Shown here: positions 16,287 to 23,755 of the stretch, in pieces
How the letters are laid out: the number at the start of each line of letters is the position of its first letter
How positions within the stretch are numbered: the first letter of the stretch is position 1
Notes under the pieces: generated by a model
What the model saw: only the letters and a program-made list of their open reading frames with translations
The model's database searches: none
Told to the model about the DNA's origin: nothing
Position numbers and translations under genes: made by a program
Assembly: GCA_036505215.1 (NCBI GenBank)
Contig: DASXTW010000100.1
Span: forward strand, 1 to 64,000
Length of the DNA stretch: 64,000 bases
DNA from: DASXTW01 sp036505215
GTDB lineage: Bacteria > Actinomycetota > UBA4738
Direction of reading: 5' to 3'

Positions 16287-17591
16287 ATGAAGCTCGGCAT
16301 CCTGTGCGGCGGGGGACCGGCCCCCGGGATCAACTCGGTGATCTCGGCGGCGACCATCGAGGCGCGGAACAGCGGATGGGACGTGGTCGGGATCCTCGAC
16401 GGATTCGACCATCTGATCAGGGGTGAGAGCGACTTCGTCGTTCCTCTGACCATCACGGACGTCTCTCGCATTCACGTGCTGGGGGGCTCGATCCTGTTCA
16501 CGTCGAGGGCAAACCCGACGACCACCGACGAGGACGCCGACGACCCGGACTGGCGCATGAACAACACCGTGCGGACCCTTCAGGCATTGGGCATCGATGC
16601 CCTCGTCACGATCGGCGGAGACGACACCGCGTACTCCGCGCAGAAGGTGGCCGAGGCTGCGGGCGGCCGGCTCAAGGTCGCTCACGTCCCCAAGACCATC
16701 GACAACGACCTGCCCCTGCCCAGGGGCACGAGCACCTTCGGGTTCCAGACAGCCCGGCACGTGGGCGTGGAGCTGGTCAACAACCTGATGACCGACGCCA
16801 TGACCACGAGGCGGTGGTTCATCGTTCTGGCCATGGGACGGTCTGCGGGCCACCTCGCGGTACGGATCGGGAAAGCGGCCGGGGCCACGCACACCGTGAT
16901 CGCCGAGGAGTTCCCCAGGGACCAGCCCATCAAGCTGTCCCATCTGGTGGACCTGCTCGACGCGACGGTGCTCAAGCGGATCGCTCACGGCCGCCCGTTC
17001 GGTGTGGTGATCCTCTCGGAAGGAATCGCCCTCAGGCTGGAGCAAGAGGACCTGAAGAAGGCCATGCCCGACTTCGAGCGCGACGAGCATGGACACATCC
17101 GGCTCGGCGAGCTCAACCTGGACGGGGTGCTGGCGGACCTGCTGAAAGAGCGGTTCAGGGACCGAGGAAAGAAGATCACCGTCACGCCGAAGAACATCGG
17201 GTACGAGCTGCGGTGCGCCCCCCCGATCCCCTTCGACATCGAATACACGCGCGATCTGGGGTATGGAGCCATCGACTACCTGCGCACCGTCTATCTCCAG
17301 CAGAGTGACGAGACGGGGGCCATGATCACGATCCAGGAAGAGCAGATGGTCCCTCTGCCGTTCGGCTCATTCACGGATCCGGAGACCGAGCGGCCGCAGG
17401 TGCGCGAAGTGAACGTCAACAGCGGCATGTACCGGGTGGCGACCGAGTACATGATCCGGCTCGAGCAGGAAGATCTGGACGATCCCGAGAAGCTCAAAGG
17501 TATCGCCGAGGCGGGGGGGATGAGTCCCGAGGCCTTTCGCGAGCGGTACGGCTACCTGGTGGAGGTCCGCGCGTCGGTCATGAGCGGCTGA
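16287..17591 (+). CDS. pfp: 6-phosphofructokinase, PPi-dependent type
   Basis: A 434-residue phosphofructokinase-A superfamily enzyme. The residues that separate phosphate donors are visible: GGDDT at residues 110-114 (Asp where ATP enzymes have Gly) and PKTIDND at 135-141 (Lys where ATP enzymes have Gly). Both point to pyrophosphate as donor. It interconverts fructose 6-phosphate and fructose 1,6-bisphosphate, reversibly if PPi-dependent. A GGAGGG Shine-Dalgarno lies just before ATG 16287. Some actinobacterial Asp-104 enzymes still use ATP, so the donor call is inference. Confidence 0.9.
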   Translation: MKLGILCGGGPAPGINSVISAATIEARNSGWDVVGILDGFDHLIRGESDFVVPLTITDVSRIHVLGGSILFTSRANPTTTDEDADDPDWRMNNTVRTLQALGIDALVTIGGDDTAYSAQKVAEAAGGRLKVAHVPKTIDNDLPLPRGTSTFGFQTARHVGVELVNNLMTDAMTTRRWFIVLAMGRSAGHLAVRIGKAAGATHTVIAEEFPRDQPIKLSHLVDLLDATVLKRIAHGRPFGVVILSEGIALRLEQEDLKKAMPDFERDEHGHIRLGELNLDGVLADLLKERFRDRGKKITVTPKNIGYELRCAPPIPFDIEYTRDLGYGAIDYLRTVYLQQSDETGAMITIQEEQMVPLPFGSFTDPETERPQVREVNVNSGMYRVATEYMIRLEQEDLDDPEKLKGIAEAGGMSPEAFRERYGYLVEVRASVMSG

Positions 17592-17630
17592 CCGACGATG
17601 GTCCCCGCGAGGCGCCGAAAGCTTTGCCGC

Positions 17631-18083
17631 TCAGCCCGCTCGACGCGCGTCCCTCGTGGCGGTGGTGGGGCCCGGAGGGGACCGTCTGGGTGGCGGCCGC
17701 CTCCCCGCGCGGGGACGCTCGGTTCGGCGGGCGATGTCGGCTCGCGACGACAAGGGCCCGGAAACCCCCGTTTCCCTGCGGGCTCCATGCGCGGCGGGGA
17801 CCGGCTGGTGAGCGGCCTGGGCCCGCCGCCGGTGCGGTGAGGCCAACAGGGCCGTCATGAACGCGAAGGCTGCCAGGAACACCAGGACGACCGCGGGGGA
17901 CCAGATGATGGAAAACCCCAGGCAGGCCAGGAGAACACCGGCAATCGGTGTCGCGTACAGGACGTGCACCGACGAATTGCGGGCGATCCACCGAGCGGCG
18001 TCCAACCAATGGCCGGAACGCCATTGGAGGACCGCAATTGGGCCCATGGCTCCGAGCAGTATGAGAAAGACTCCGATCACCAT
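17631..18083 (-). CDS. small polytopic membrane protein with basic tail
   Basis: A 150-residue reading frame from ATG 18083. The first 85 residues hold three hydrophobic segments (VIGVFLILLGAMGPIAVL, VLYATPIAGVLLACLGFSII and AVVLVFLAAFAFMTALLA); the rest is Arg/Pro-rich and probably disordered or even over-read. The membrane part is convincing, the tail much less so. It sits between convergent pfp and the 17-bp tandem repeat that may lie in its promoter. No family recognised. Confidence 0.5.
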   Translation of the reverse strand: MVIGVFLILLGAMGPIAVLQWRSGHWLDAARWIARNSSVHVLYATPIAGVLLACLGFSIIWSPAVVLVFLAAFAFMTALLASPHRRRAQAAHQPVPAAHGARRETGVSGPLSSRADIARRTERPRAGRRPPPRRSPPGPTTATRDARRAG

Positions 18084-18109
18084 TGGTCTTCTTGCCTTAC
18101 CCCAACCAC

Positions 18110-18143
18110 TTCGAACGTATGCCATTTTCGAACGTATGCCATG
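18110..18143. repeat. two tandem copies of a 17-bp unit with TTCGAA core
   Basis: TTCGAACGTATGCCATT at 18110-18126 is repeated immediately as TTCGAACGTATGCCATG at 18127-18143. It lies in the divergent gap between the membrane-protein gene and threonine aldolase, 27 nt upstream of the former. The unit resembles a half-match to an actinobacterial LexA box (TCGAAC-N4-GTTCGA). It could be a double operator. Confidence 0.6.
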
Positions 18144-18228
18144 TAGAGGCGATCTGTCGAATCGAGCCGAACGCGGGGCCCTCCGAGGAGGAGGGGAGTC
18201 TTCGACCGGGCCTCGAGGAGCGGGCCAC

Positions 18229-18234
18229 TATACT
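18229..18234 (+). promoter_or_regulatory. -10 box (TATACT) for threonine aldolase
   Basis: TATACT ends 8 nt before GTG 18243; the clearest leaderless-type promoter in the window. Confidence 0.5.
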
Positions 18235-18242
18235 CGGCCCTC

Positions 18243-19295
18243 GTGAGTCGCCCGATCGACCTGCGATCCGACACCGTCACCAAGCCCACGGACGCGATGC
18301 GCCGGGCCATGGCCGAAGCCGAGGTGGGGGACGACTGGTACGGCGACGACCCCACAGTCAATCGCCTGGAGGAGCTGTGCGCCGAGGTGACGGGCAAGGA
18401 GGCTGCCTGCTACGTCGCCACCGGAACGATGGCAAACGAGATCGCCATGCACATCCTCGTGCGATCGGGCCATCTTGTGGCGTGCGAGGCAACCTCGCAC
18501 GTCTGCGGGGTGGAGGTGTCGTCGGCCGCAGCCATGTCGGGGATCGCTTTCGCCCGGATCGAGGCTCCTCGGGGCCAGCTCACCGCCGAGATGGTGAGCG
18601 AGGCCCTCCGGCCTGACCCTTATGACGTCGAGGTCGTGGATCTCCTTTCCCTCGAGAACAGTCACCAGGTCGGGGGCGGGACCGTCATGCCGGTGGATGA
18701 GCTCCGGGACATCCGCAAGGTGGCACAGGAGGCCGATGTTCCCGTGTACCTGGACGGGGCGCGGATCTTCAACGCCGCGGTAGCCAGCGGCACCCCCGTC
18801 GCGGAGTACACGAACGAGGCCGACGCTCTCATGTTCTCGTTGTCGAAGGGGTTGGGCGCGCCGATCGGATCGGTGCTGTGCGGTTCGGCCGAGTTCATCC
18901 GCGAGGCCCGCAGGGCCAAGATCCTGTTCGGTGGCGCCTGGCGACAGGCGGGGATCATGGCCGCGGCTGGGCTCATCGCCTTGGAGGAGGGACCGAAGCG
19001 CCTGCACCAGGACCACGTGAACGCCAGGCGCCTCGCCGACGGCATCGCGCTCGCCACTCCCGAAGTGGTGGACCCGATGTCGGTCGAGACCAACATCGTG
19101 TTCGCCGACACCCCGGCAATTGGGATCCCGCCCTTCGAGATGCTCGAGGGGCTGCGCAATGCCGGGGTGCTGGCAAACGTCGTGGCGGGGAAGATCCGGC
19201 TGGTGACCCATCGCGACGTCACGGCGGACGAGATCGAGGATGCCATCCGTGTATGGCGTAAGGTCGTGGCCGAGTCGAAAGGAGCTTCCTCGTGA
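18243..19295 (+). CDS. ltaE: low-specificity L-threonine aldolase
   Basis: A 350-residue PLP-dependent fold-type I enzyme. The start IDLRSDTVTKPTDAMR is the family signature; DGARIFNA (Asp171) contacts the PLP pyridine and FSLSKGLGAPIGS carries the Schiff-base Lys202. FGGAWRQAG replaces the more usual GGGMRQAG. It splits L-threonine or L-allo-threonine to glycine and acetaldehyde. Start GTG 18243 has a TATACT -10 box 8 nt upstream. The downstream gene overlaps its stop by 4 nt, so these two are in one operon. Confidence 0.93.
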   Translation: MSRPIDLRSDTVTKPTDAMRRAMAEAEVGDDWYGDDPTVNRLEELCAEVTGKEAACYVATGTMANEIAMHILVRSGHLVACEATSHVCGVEVSSAAAMSGIAFARIEAPRGQLTAEMVSEALRPDPYDVEVVDLLSLENSHQVGGGTVMPVDELRDIRKVAQEADVPVYLDGARIFNAAVASGTPVAEYTNEADALMFSLSKGLGAPIGSVLCGSAEFIREARRAKILFGGAWRQAGIMAAAGLIALEEGPKRLHQDHVNARRLADGIALATPEVVDPMSVETNIVFADTPAIGIPPFEMLEGLRNAGVLANVVAGKIRLVTHRDVTADEIEDAIRVWRKVVAESKGASS

Positions 19296-19915
19296 AGCTG
19301 TTCGGCCCCAGATACCCGGAGGAGATCGCCGCCCGCGTCCCGCCGGGCCAGCGCCTGGTGAAGGGGTGGCCCGTCCTGCACTACGGGCCCATCCCCCGCT
19401 TCGACGAAGCCGACTGGACCCTGGAGGTCTCCGGGCTCGTCGAGAACCCGTATACCCTCACCTACGCGGAGCTGAAGGCTCTGGGTCCGGCCACGGTCCA
19501 GGCGGACATGCATTGCGTGACCGGGTGGACCACGCTCGACAACGACTGGGAGGGGATCCCGTTCCGGGTCATGGCCGAGAAGGCCAGGCCCAAGCCGGGG
19601 GCGGGCTGGGTGGTCACCCACTGCGACTACGGCTACACCTCGAACCTCTCGCTCCAGTCGATGCTGGACGACGACGTGCTCGTGGCCTGGGGCCACAACG
19701 GGCAGCCCCTGGCCCAGGAACACGGGTTCCCCCTGCGGCTCGTGGTGCCCAAGCGCTACGCGTGGAAGAGCGCCAAGTGGCTGCGCGGCCTGGAGCTCAC
19801 CGACCGCAACGAGCGCGGCTTCTGGGAGGTTCGCGGCTACCACACGCACGCCGATCCCTGGCGCGAGGAGCGCTACTCGTACCAGGAGACGAAGGAGTCC
19901 GAAACCGAACCGTAG
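19292..19915 (+). CDS. sulfite oxidase-like molybdopterin oxidoreductase (soluble)
   Basis: A 207-residue protein consisting of the SUOX molybdopterin domain only. DMHCVTGWTT carries the molybdenum-ligand Cys (Cys75); GYTSNLSL and FPLRLVVPKRYAWKSAKW are the other cofactor-binding stretches. There is no Tat signal, haem domain or dimerisation domain, unlike MsrP or full sulfite oxidases. It starts inside the threonine aldolase stop (GTGA overlap), so it is cotranslated. The substrate is unknown; no partner membrane haem protein is nearby. Confidence 0.9.
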   Translation: MKLFGPRYPEEIAARVPPGQRLVKGWPVLHYGPIPRFDEADWTLEVSGLVENPYTLTYAELKALGPATVQADMHCVTGWTTLDNDWEGIPFRVMAEKARPKPGAGWVVTHCDYGYTSNLSLQSMLDDDVLVAWGHNGQPLAQEHGFPLRLVVPKRYAWKSAKWLRGLELTDRNERGFWEVRGYHTHADPWREERYSYQETKESETEP

Positions 19916-19937
19916 GAGGATAGGAGGAGAGGGAGCC

Positions 19938-20372
19938 ATGGCGACGCGCACCGCAAAGACCCTGTGGAAAGGAACCCTCACCGGCGGGCAGGGCGAGCTC
20001 ACCCTGGAGAGCAGCGGGGTGCTCTCGGGGACCCAGGTAAGCTGGGCGTCCCGGACCGAGGAGCCACGCGGGACCAGCCCGGAGGAGCTGCTGGCGGGGG
20101 CCCAGGCGGCCTGTTACGCGATGGCTCTCTCCAACACGCTGGCCGAGCAGGGCACTCCCCCCGACAGCCTGGAGATCTCGTGCACGTGCGCGTTCGAGAA
20201 GAGGGATGCGGGGTTCGCCGTGACCACCATGGACATCACCGCCCGGGGCGCGGTGCCCGGTCTGGACGAGGCCGGGTTCCAGAAGGCCGCCGAAACAGCG
20301 CGGGGGGGATGTCCGATCTCGAACGCGATCCGGGGCAACGTGGAGATTCGGCTCACCGCGCAGCTCGCCTGA
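19938..20372 (+). CDS. OsmC family peroxiredoxin
   Basis: A 144-residue OsmC/Ohr-fold thiol peroxidase. The two redox cysteines are Cys59 (QAACYAMAL) and Cys125 (GGCPISNAI), in the usual positions. The N-terminus (RTAKTLWKGTLTGGQGELTL) is typical of the OsmC branch. It reduces organic hydroperoxides. GGAGGAGAGGGAGCC before ATG 19938 gives a strong ribosome binding site. It follows the sulfite-oxidase-like gene by 22 nt and is probably in the same operon. Confidence 0.93.
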   Translation: MATRTAKTLWKGTLTGGQGELTLESSGVLSGTQVSWASRTEEPRGTSPEELLAGAQAACYAMALSNTLAEQGTPPDSLEISCTCAFEKRDAGFAVTTMDITARGAVPGLDEAGFQKAAETARGGCPISNAIRGNVEIRLTAQLA

Positions 20373-20385
20373 GCCGAGGCGAGGG

Positions 20386-20796
20386 ATGGCTGAGCAACCA
20401 CCACCGGTCCCACCCCCTCCCGGCCAGGCTCCAGGGGAGCGGCCGGGCGTGGTCACCGCTGCGGCCGTCCTCCTGATCATCGGGGGCGTGCTCGGAATCC
20501 TGGTGGGGATCCTGCTGCTCTCCGGAGCGGGTGCGGCCCGAGGACGTGGTGCGGGAGGGTTGTTCACCTTCGTAGGGCTGGTGTCGATGGCGGTCGGGGC
20601 AGTCCAGACCTTCGCCGGGGTGCAGGTCTTGAACCTGCGCGAGATCGGCCGCACCCTCGGGATCGCGATCGCCGCCGTCAGCGCGGTCTTCTCTCTCCTC
20701 TCCGTGGGAAGGGCGCCGGGGGCGATCCTCACGATCCTCATCGACCTGTTCATCATCTACGCCCTGACCCAGAACAAGCAGTACTTCACCGCGTAG
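20386..20796 (+). CDS. small four-span membrane protein
   Basis: A 136-residue protein with a Pro-rich cytoplasmic start (EQPPPVPPPPGQAPGERPG) followed by four hydrophobic segments, beginning VVTAAAVLLIIGGVLGILVGILLL. The proline-rich lead plus TM bundle is a common actinobacterial layout with no assigned function. It begins 13 nt after osmC and may be cotranscribed. Confidence 0.75.
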   Translation: MAEQPPPVPPPPGQAPGERPGVVTAAAVLLIIGGVLGILVGILLLSGAGAARGRGAGGLFTFVGLVSMAVGAVQTFAGVQVLNLREIGRTLGIAIAAVSAVFSLLSVGRAPGAILTILIDLFIIYALTQNKQYFTA

Positions 20797-20807
20797 TCCC
20801 CGAGCGA

Positions 20808-21650
20808 TCAATCGAGGCCGGCCAGACGTCTGACCGTAGCGATGTTCCTGGCGTGATCTTCCAGGCGTCCCGGCGTCTCGCAGATCACCGCGCACCGGCG
20901 CACCGACGGATGGGCCAGGATCGCCCGGAATCCCACTTCGCCTATGTGTCCTTGCCCGACGTGCGTGTGGCTGTCCCGATGGGCCCCCCGAGGGAACTTC
21001 GAGTCGTTGGCGTGGATCAGCCGCAGCCGCCTCGAGAGACCAAACCGCCGGACCTGGTCGAAACACGCCCGGACGCCTTCTCGGGTGTCGAGGGCGTAGC
21101 CGGCCGCGAAGAGATGGCAGGTATCCGCGCAGAGCGCCAGGCGAGGGTGCTTTCCGGTGGCGTCGAGCAGCTCCCGGAAATGGCGGAAGGTCGACGCCAC
21201 GGAGCCGGCCCCTCCCGCGGTCAGCTCGACGAACACGGAGGTGGCCTCGGTTCGCCCGGCGATGGTCACCAAGGACAGTGCGGCCATCTCCAGCGCCCCG
21301 GCTCGCTCGGTCGATGCGCCGGCCGACCCTCCGTGAACCACTACCCCGGTGGCGCCGATCGATTCGGCCAGGGCAACGGTGGCTCGGGCCAGGTCCACCG
21401 ACCGGCGGCGGAAGTCCGGGTTCGGGGAAGCGATGTTGACCATGTAGGGAGCGTGCAGGACCAAGGGACCGAGACCCGCGTCCCGCCAGGCCTGCCCGAA
21501 CTCGACTGCCACCGAGAGAGCGACCGACGGAGGAGCCCACGCTCGCGGGTTGGAGCCCCAGATCTGGGCCGCGTCCGCGCCACATGCTTTGGCCGAGTCG
21601 ATGGCCCCCATCAGGCCGCCCCGCGTTGGGACGTGTGCGCCGATCCGCAC
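20808..21650 (-). CDS. nfo: deoxyribonuclease IV (AP endonuclease, Nfo family)
   Basis: A 280-residue TIM-barrel endonuclease IV. Zinc ligands can be read along the chain: His in VLHAPYMVN, His in VVHGGS, Glu in FVELTAGG, Asp and His in CADTCHLFAAG, His residues in HTHVGQGHIGEVGF, and Glu in ICETPG. It nicks DNA 5' to abasic sites in base excision repair. Start GTG 21650 is one base after the stop of the upstream kinase gene, so the two are probably cotranscribed. Confidence 0.92.
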   Translation of the reverse strand: MRIGAHVPTRGGLMGAIDSAKACGADAAQIWGSNPRAWAPPSVALSVAVEFGQAWRDAGLGPLVLHAPYMVNIASPNPDFRRRSVDLARATVALAESIGATGVVVHGGSAGASTERAGALEMAALSLVTIAGRTEATSVFVELTAGGAGSVASTFRHFRELLDATGKHPRLALCADTCHLFAAGYALDTREGVRACFDQVRRFGLSRRLRLIHANDSKFPRGAHRDSHTHVGQGHIGEVGFRAILAHPSVRRCAVICETPGRLEDHARNIATVRRLAGLD

Positions 21651-21651
21651 C

Positions 21652-23487
21652 CTAGGGCATCGTGACGTAGATCGTGACCTGTTGGCCCTGCTCGACCGTG
21701 ACCCCGGGATCCGGGTCCTGATAGACGACCTGGTTGCCGTGGGTGCCAGGGATCTCCACGACCTTCACGGAGAGACCGAGCGATTCGAGTTTCTTCACCG
21801 CGGCCTCTCTCTGCATCCCCACGACGTTGGGCATCGGGAAGGTCTTGGGGCCTTTGGACACGAACAGGGTCACCGTGGACCCCTTGGGCGGCTTCTCGCC
21901 GGATGGAGGGTCCGTGCTGATGACGTGGCCCCGAGGCACCTCACTCGAGAAGTCCTGGGTCACCTCCACGTGAAAGCCCAGGGCCTCCAGGGTTCCCCGC
22001 GCCTCTGCGGTGGTCTGGCCCGTTACGTCGGGAACCTTGACCGGGGGCGGGCCCTTGCTCACCACGATCGTGACCGTCGCGCCTTCCTGGATCTGCTGGT
22101 CGGGCCCCGGATCCTGGCGGATGACGTTGCCCTGGGGGATCCTGTCGTCGAAGTCGCGTTTCACCTCGATCTCGAATCCCGCATCCGACAGGATCTTCAT
22201 GGCCTCGTCGTCGGGCTTGCCGCCCACGTCCGGGACGGGAACCAGGCGCCGGCCGAGCGAGGGGATGAGTACCACAGACCTCCCCTTACGGATCCTGGAA
22301 TCGGCAGGAGGCACCGTTCCCATGATGGACCCGGTCGGCACCGTCTTGGAGTACTGACCGGAGCCAGTTCGCACGACCAGTCCCGCCGCACGCATGCGGG
22401 CCTCGGCCTCCTGTGCTGTCAGGCCCACCACGTCGGGGACCCGGGTGTAGTGGGGGATGGCGTACACCCAGCTCGCCCAGGCCCCGGCCGTGAGGAGCAT
22501 CAGGAGGACTACCGAGGCGAATACCCTCCGGAACAGGCGCGCTCTTCGGGCCCGCGGCGACAGCGACCGGGGGATGGTGACCGTCGGCGCCCGCTCATCG
22601 GGTACAAGCTCCGTCGAAGGAAGCTGCCCGGCCAGCTCCGCGATCCGGGGTGCGGGCGGGGCGCCCACACCCGCGTGGAGGATCTCGTTTCGCATGGACC
22701 GGGCCGAAGCGGGTCGTTGCTCCCGATCCTTCTCCGTGGCCAACAAGACGACCTGGTCCATCTCCTCCGGGAGCGTGGGCAGGACCGAGGACGGCGCGGG
22801 CACCCGACCCGAGAGATGCTGGTACGCGATGGAGAGCGAGGTCTCCCCGACAAACGGAGTGCGCCCAGTGAGGAGCTCGAACATCACCACGCCGAGGGCG
22901 TACAGGTCCGTCCTGGGGTCCGCCGGCTCGCCCTGGATCTGTTCGGGGGCGAGATATTGCACGGTGCCGGTAACGGTTCCCTCCGCCTGGCTCACGTAGG
23001 AATCCGCGTACGCCCGAGCCAGCCCGAAGTCGGCCACCTTCACCAGGCCATCTCTCGCGATCAGGATGTTCTCGGGCTTGATGTCCCTGTGGACGATGCC
23101 GTGACCATGGGCATGATCCAGAGCCGCCAGGACCTGGAGAGACACCTCCACAACCTGGGCGGGTTCCAGGCGCCCGTACTCCGAGAGCAACGAGCGAAGG
23201 TTCGTCCCCTGGACGAACTCCATGACCATGAAGTACGTCCCGTCCGTGGTGCCCCAGTCGTAGACCCCCACGATGCTGGGGTGGTTGAGGATGGCTGCCG
23301 CTCTCGCCTCTCGCCGGAAGCGCTCGACGAACCCGCGGTCCCCGGCGAGCTGGGGGTGAAGCACCTTGACTGCGACATCGCGAGCCAGCACGGCGTCATG
23401 TGCGCGATAGACCTCGCCCATGCCGCCGGAGGCGACCCTGGTGATGACCTGATAGCGGCCCTCGATTGTGGATTCGATCACTGCCAA
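21652..23487 (-). CDS. PASTA-domain Ser/Thr protein kinase (PknB/Stk1 type)
   Basis: A 611-residue membrane kinase. The catalytic domain has the GGMGEVY loop at 21-27, Lys41 in DVAVKVLH, HRDIKPEN at 133-140 and DFG at 153-155. A Pro-rich linker, one transmembrane helix (ASVVLLMLLTAGAWASWVYA) and four extracellular PASTA repeats follow. PASTA domains sense peptidoglycan or lipid II; this family regulates growth and division. Start is TTG 23487 with GGAGAGGG upstream; GTG 23481 is an alternative. FtsW/PBP genes that often flank PknB are absent, so this may be a second kinase. Confidence 0.93.
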   Translation of the reverse strand: MAVIESTIEGRYQVITRVASGGMGEVYRAHDAVLARDVAVKVLHPQLAGDRGFVERFRREARAAAILNHPSIVGVYDWGTTDGTYFMVMEFVQGTNLRSLLSEYGRLEPAQVVEVSLQVLAALDHAHGHGIVHRDIKPENILIARDGLVKVADFGLARAYADSYVSQAEGTVTGTVQYLAPEQIQGEPADPRTDLYALGVVMFELLTGRTPFVGETSLSIAYQHLSGRVPAPSSVLPTLPEEMDQVVLLATEKDREQRPASARSMRNEILHAGVGAPPAPRIAELAGQLPSTELVPDERAPTVTIPRSLSPRARRARLFRRVFASVVLLMLLTAGAWASWVYAIPHYTRVPDVVGLTAQEAEARMRAAGLVVRTGSGQYSKTVPTGSIMGTVPPADSRIRKGRSVVLIPSLGRRLVPVPDVGGKPDDEAMKILSDAGFEIEVKRDFDDRIPQGNVIRQDPGPDQQIQEGATVTIVVSKGPPPVKVPDVTGQTTAEARGTLEALGFHVEVTQDFSSEVPRGHVISTDPPSGEKPPKGSTVTLFVSKGPKTFPMPNVVGMQREAAVKKLESLGLSVKVVEIPGTHGNQVVYQDPDPGVTVEQGQQVTIYVTMP

Positions 23488-23517
23488 GAACGACCCTCTC
23501 CTGTTCGGGGGCCTACC

Positions 23518-23598
23518 GCTTCGCTACTCGAGGCCCCCGATCCCCGCCGGGGGCTACGCTCGGCTTCGCCTCGCTGCTCGAGCCCCCCGGACCTCCCC
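23518..23598. repeat. GC-rich dispersed repeat, copy B (tandem)
   Basis: Between the divergent kinase and membrane-protein genes. A first unit (23518-23539, GCTTCGCTACTCGAGG then CCCCCG) is followed by a second (23562-23598, GCTTCGCCTCGCTGCTCGAG then C run, GGACC, C run). A stem of GCCCCCG pairing with CGGGGGC lies between. The rest of the 268-nt gap holds only the -10 box for the next gene. Confidence 0.55.
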
Positions 23599-23739
23599 GA
23601 CTGGGAAGGGTCCCGGAGCCCCCTCATTCTAGGGCCCGGTCGATGGGTTCCGTCGCAGGGCTTGCTTCTCAACAACCCTCGCTGTATCGAAGATCGTTCC
23701 CGGCTGAGGCGAGCCGGCCTCCTTGGAACCTTCCCTCCC

Positions 23740-23745
23740 TAGAAT
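23740..23745 (+). promoter_or_regulatory. -10 box (TAGAAT) for the membrane glycosyltransferase-like gene
   Basis: TAGAAT ends 10 nt before ATG 23756 and no Shine-Dalgarno is seen. Confidence 0.4.
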
Positions 23746-23755
23746 CGAGCCCGCC

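Noticed and set aside
19292..19915. Link between the sulfite-oxidase-like gene and sulfoquinovose synthesis
   Set aside because: It is over 20 kb from sqdB, in a threonine aldolase operon, and SUOX-like proteins of this size have unknown substrates.
21550..23742. 730-codon plus-strand open frame
   Set aside because: It is antisense to the PASTA kinase, which has all kinase motifs; the frame is an artefact of high GC.
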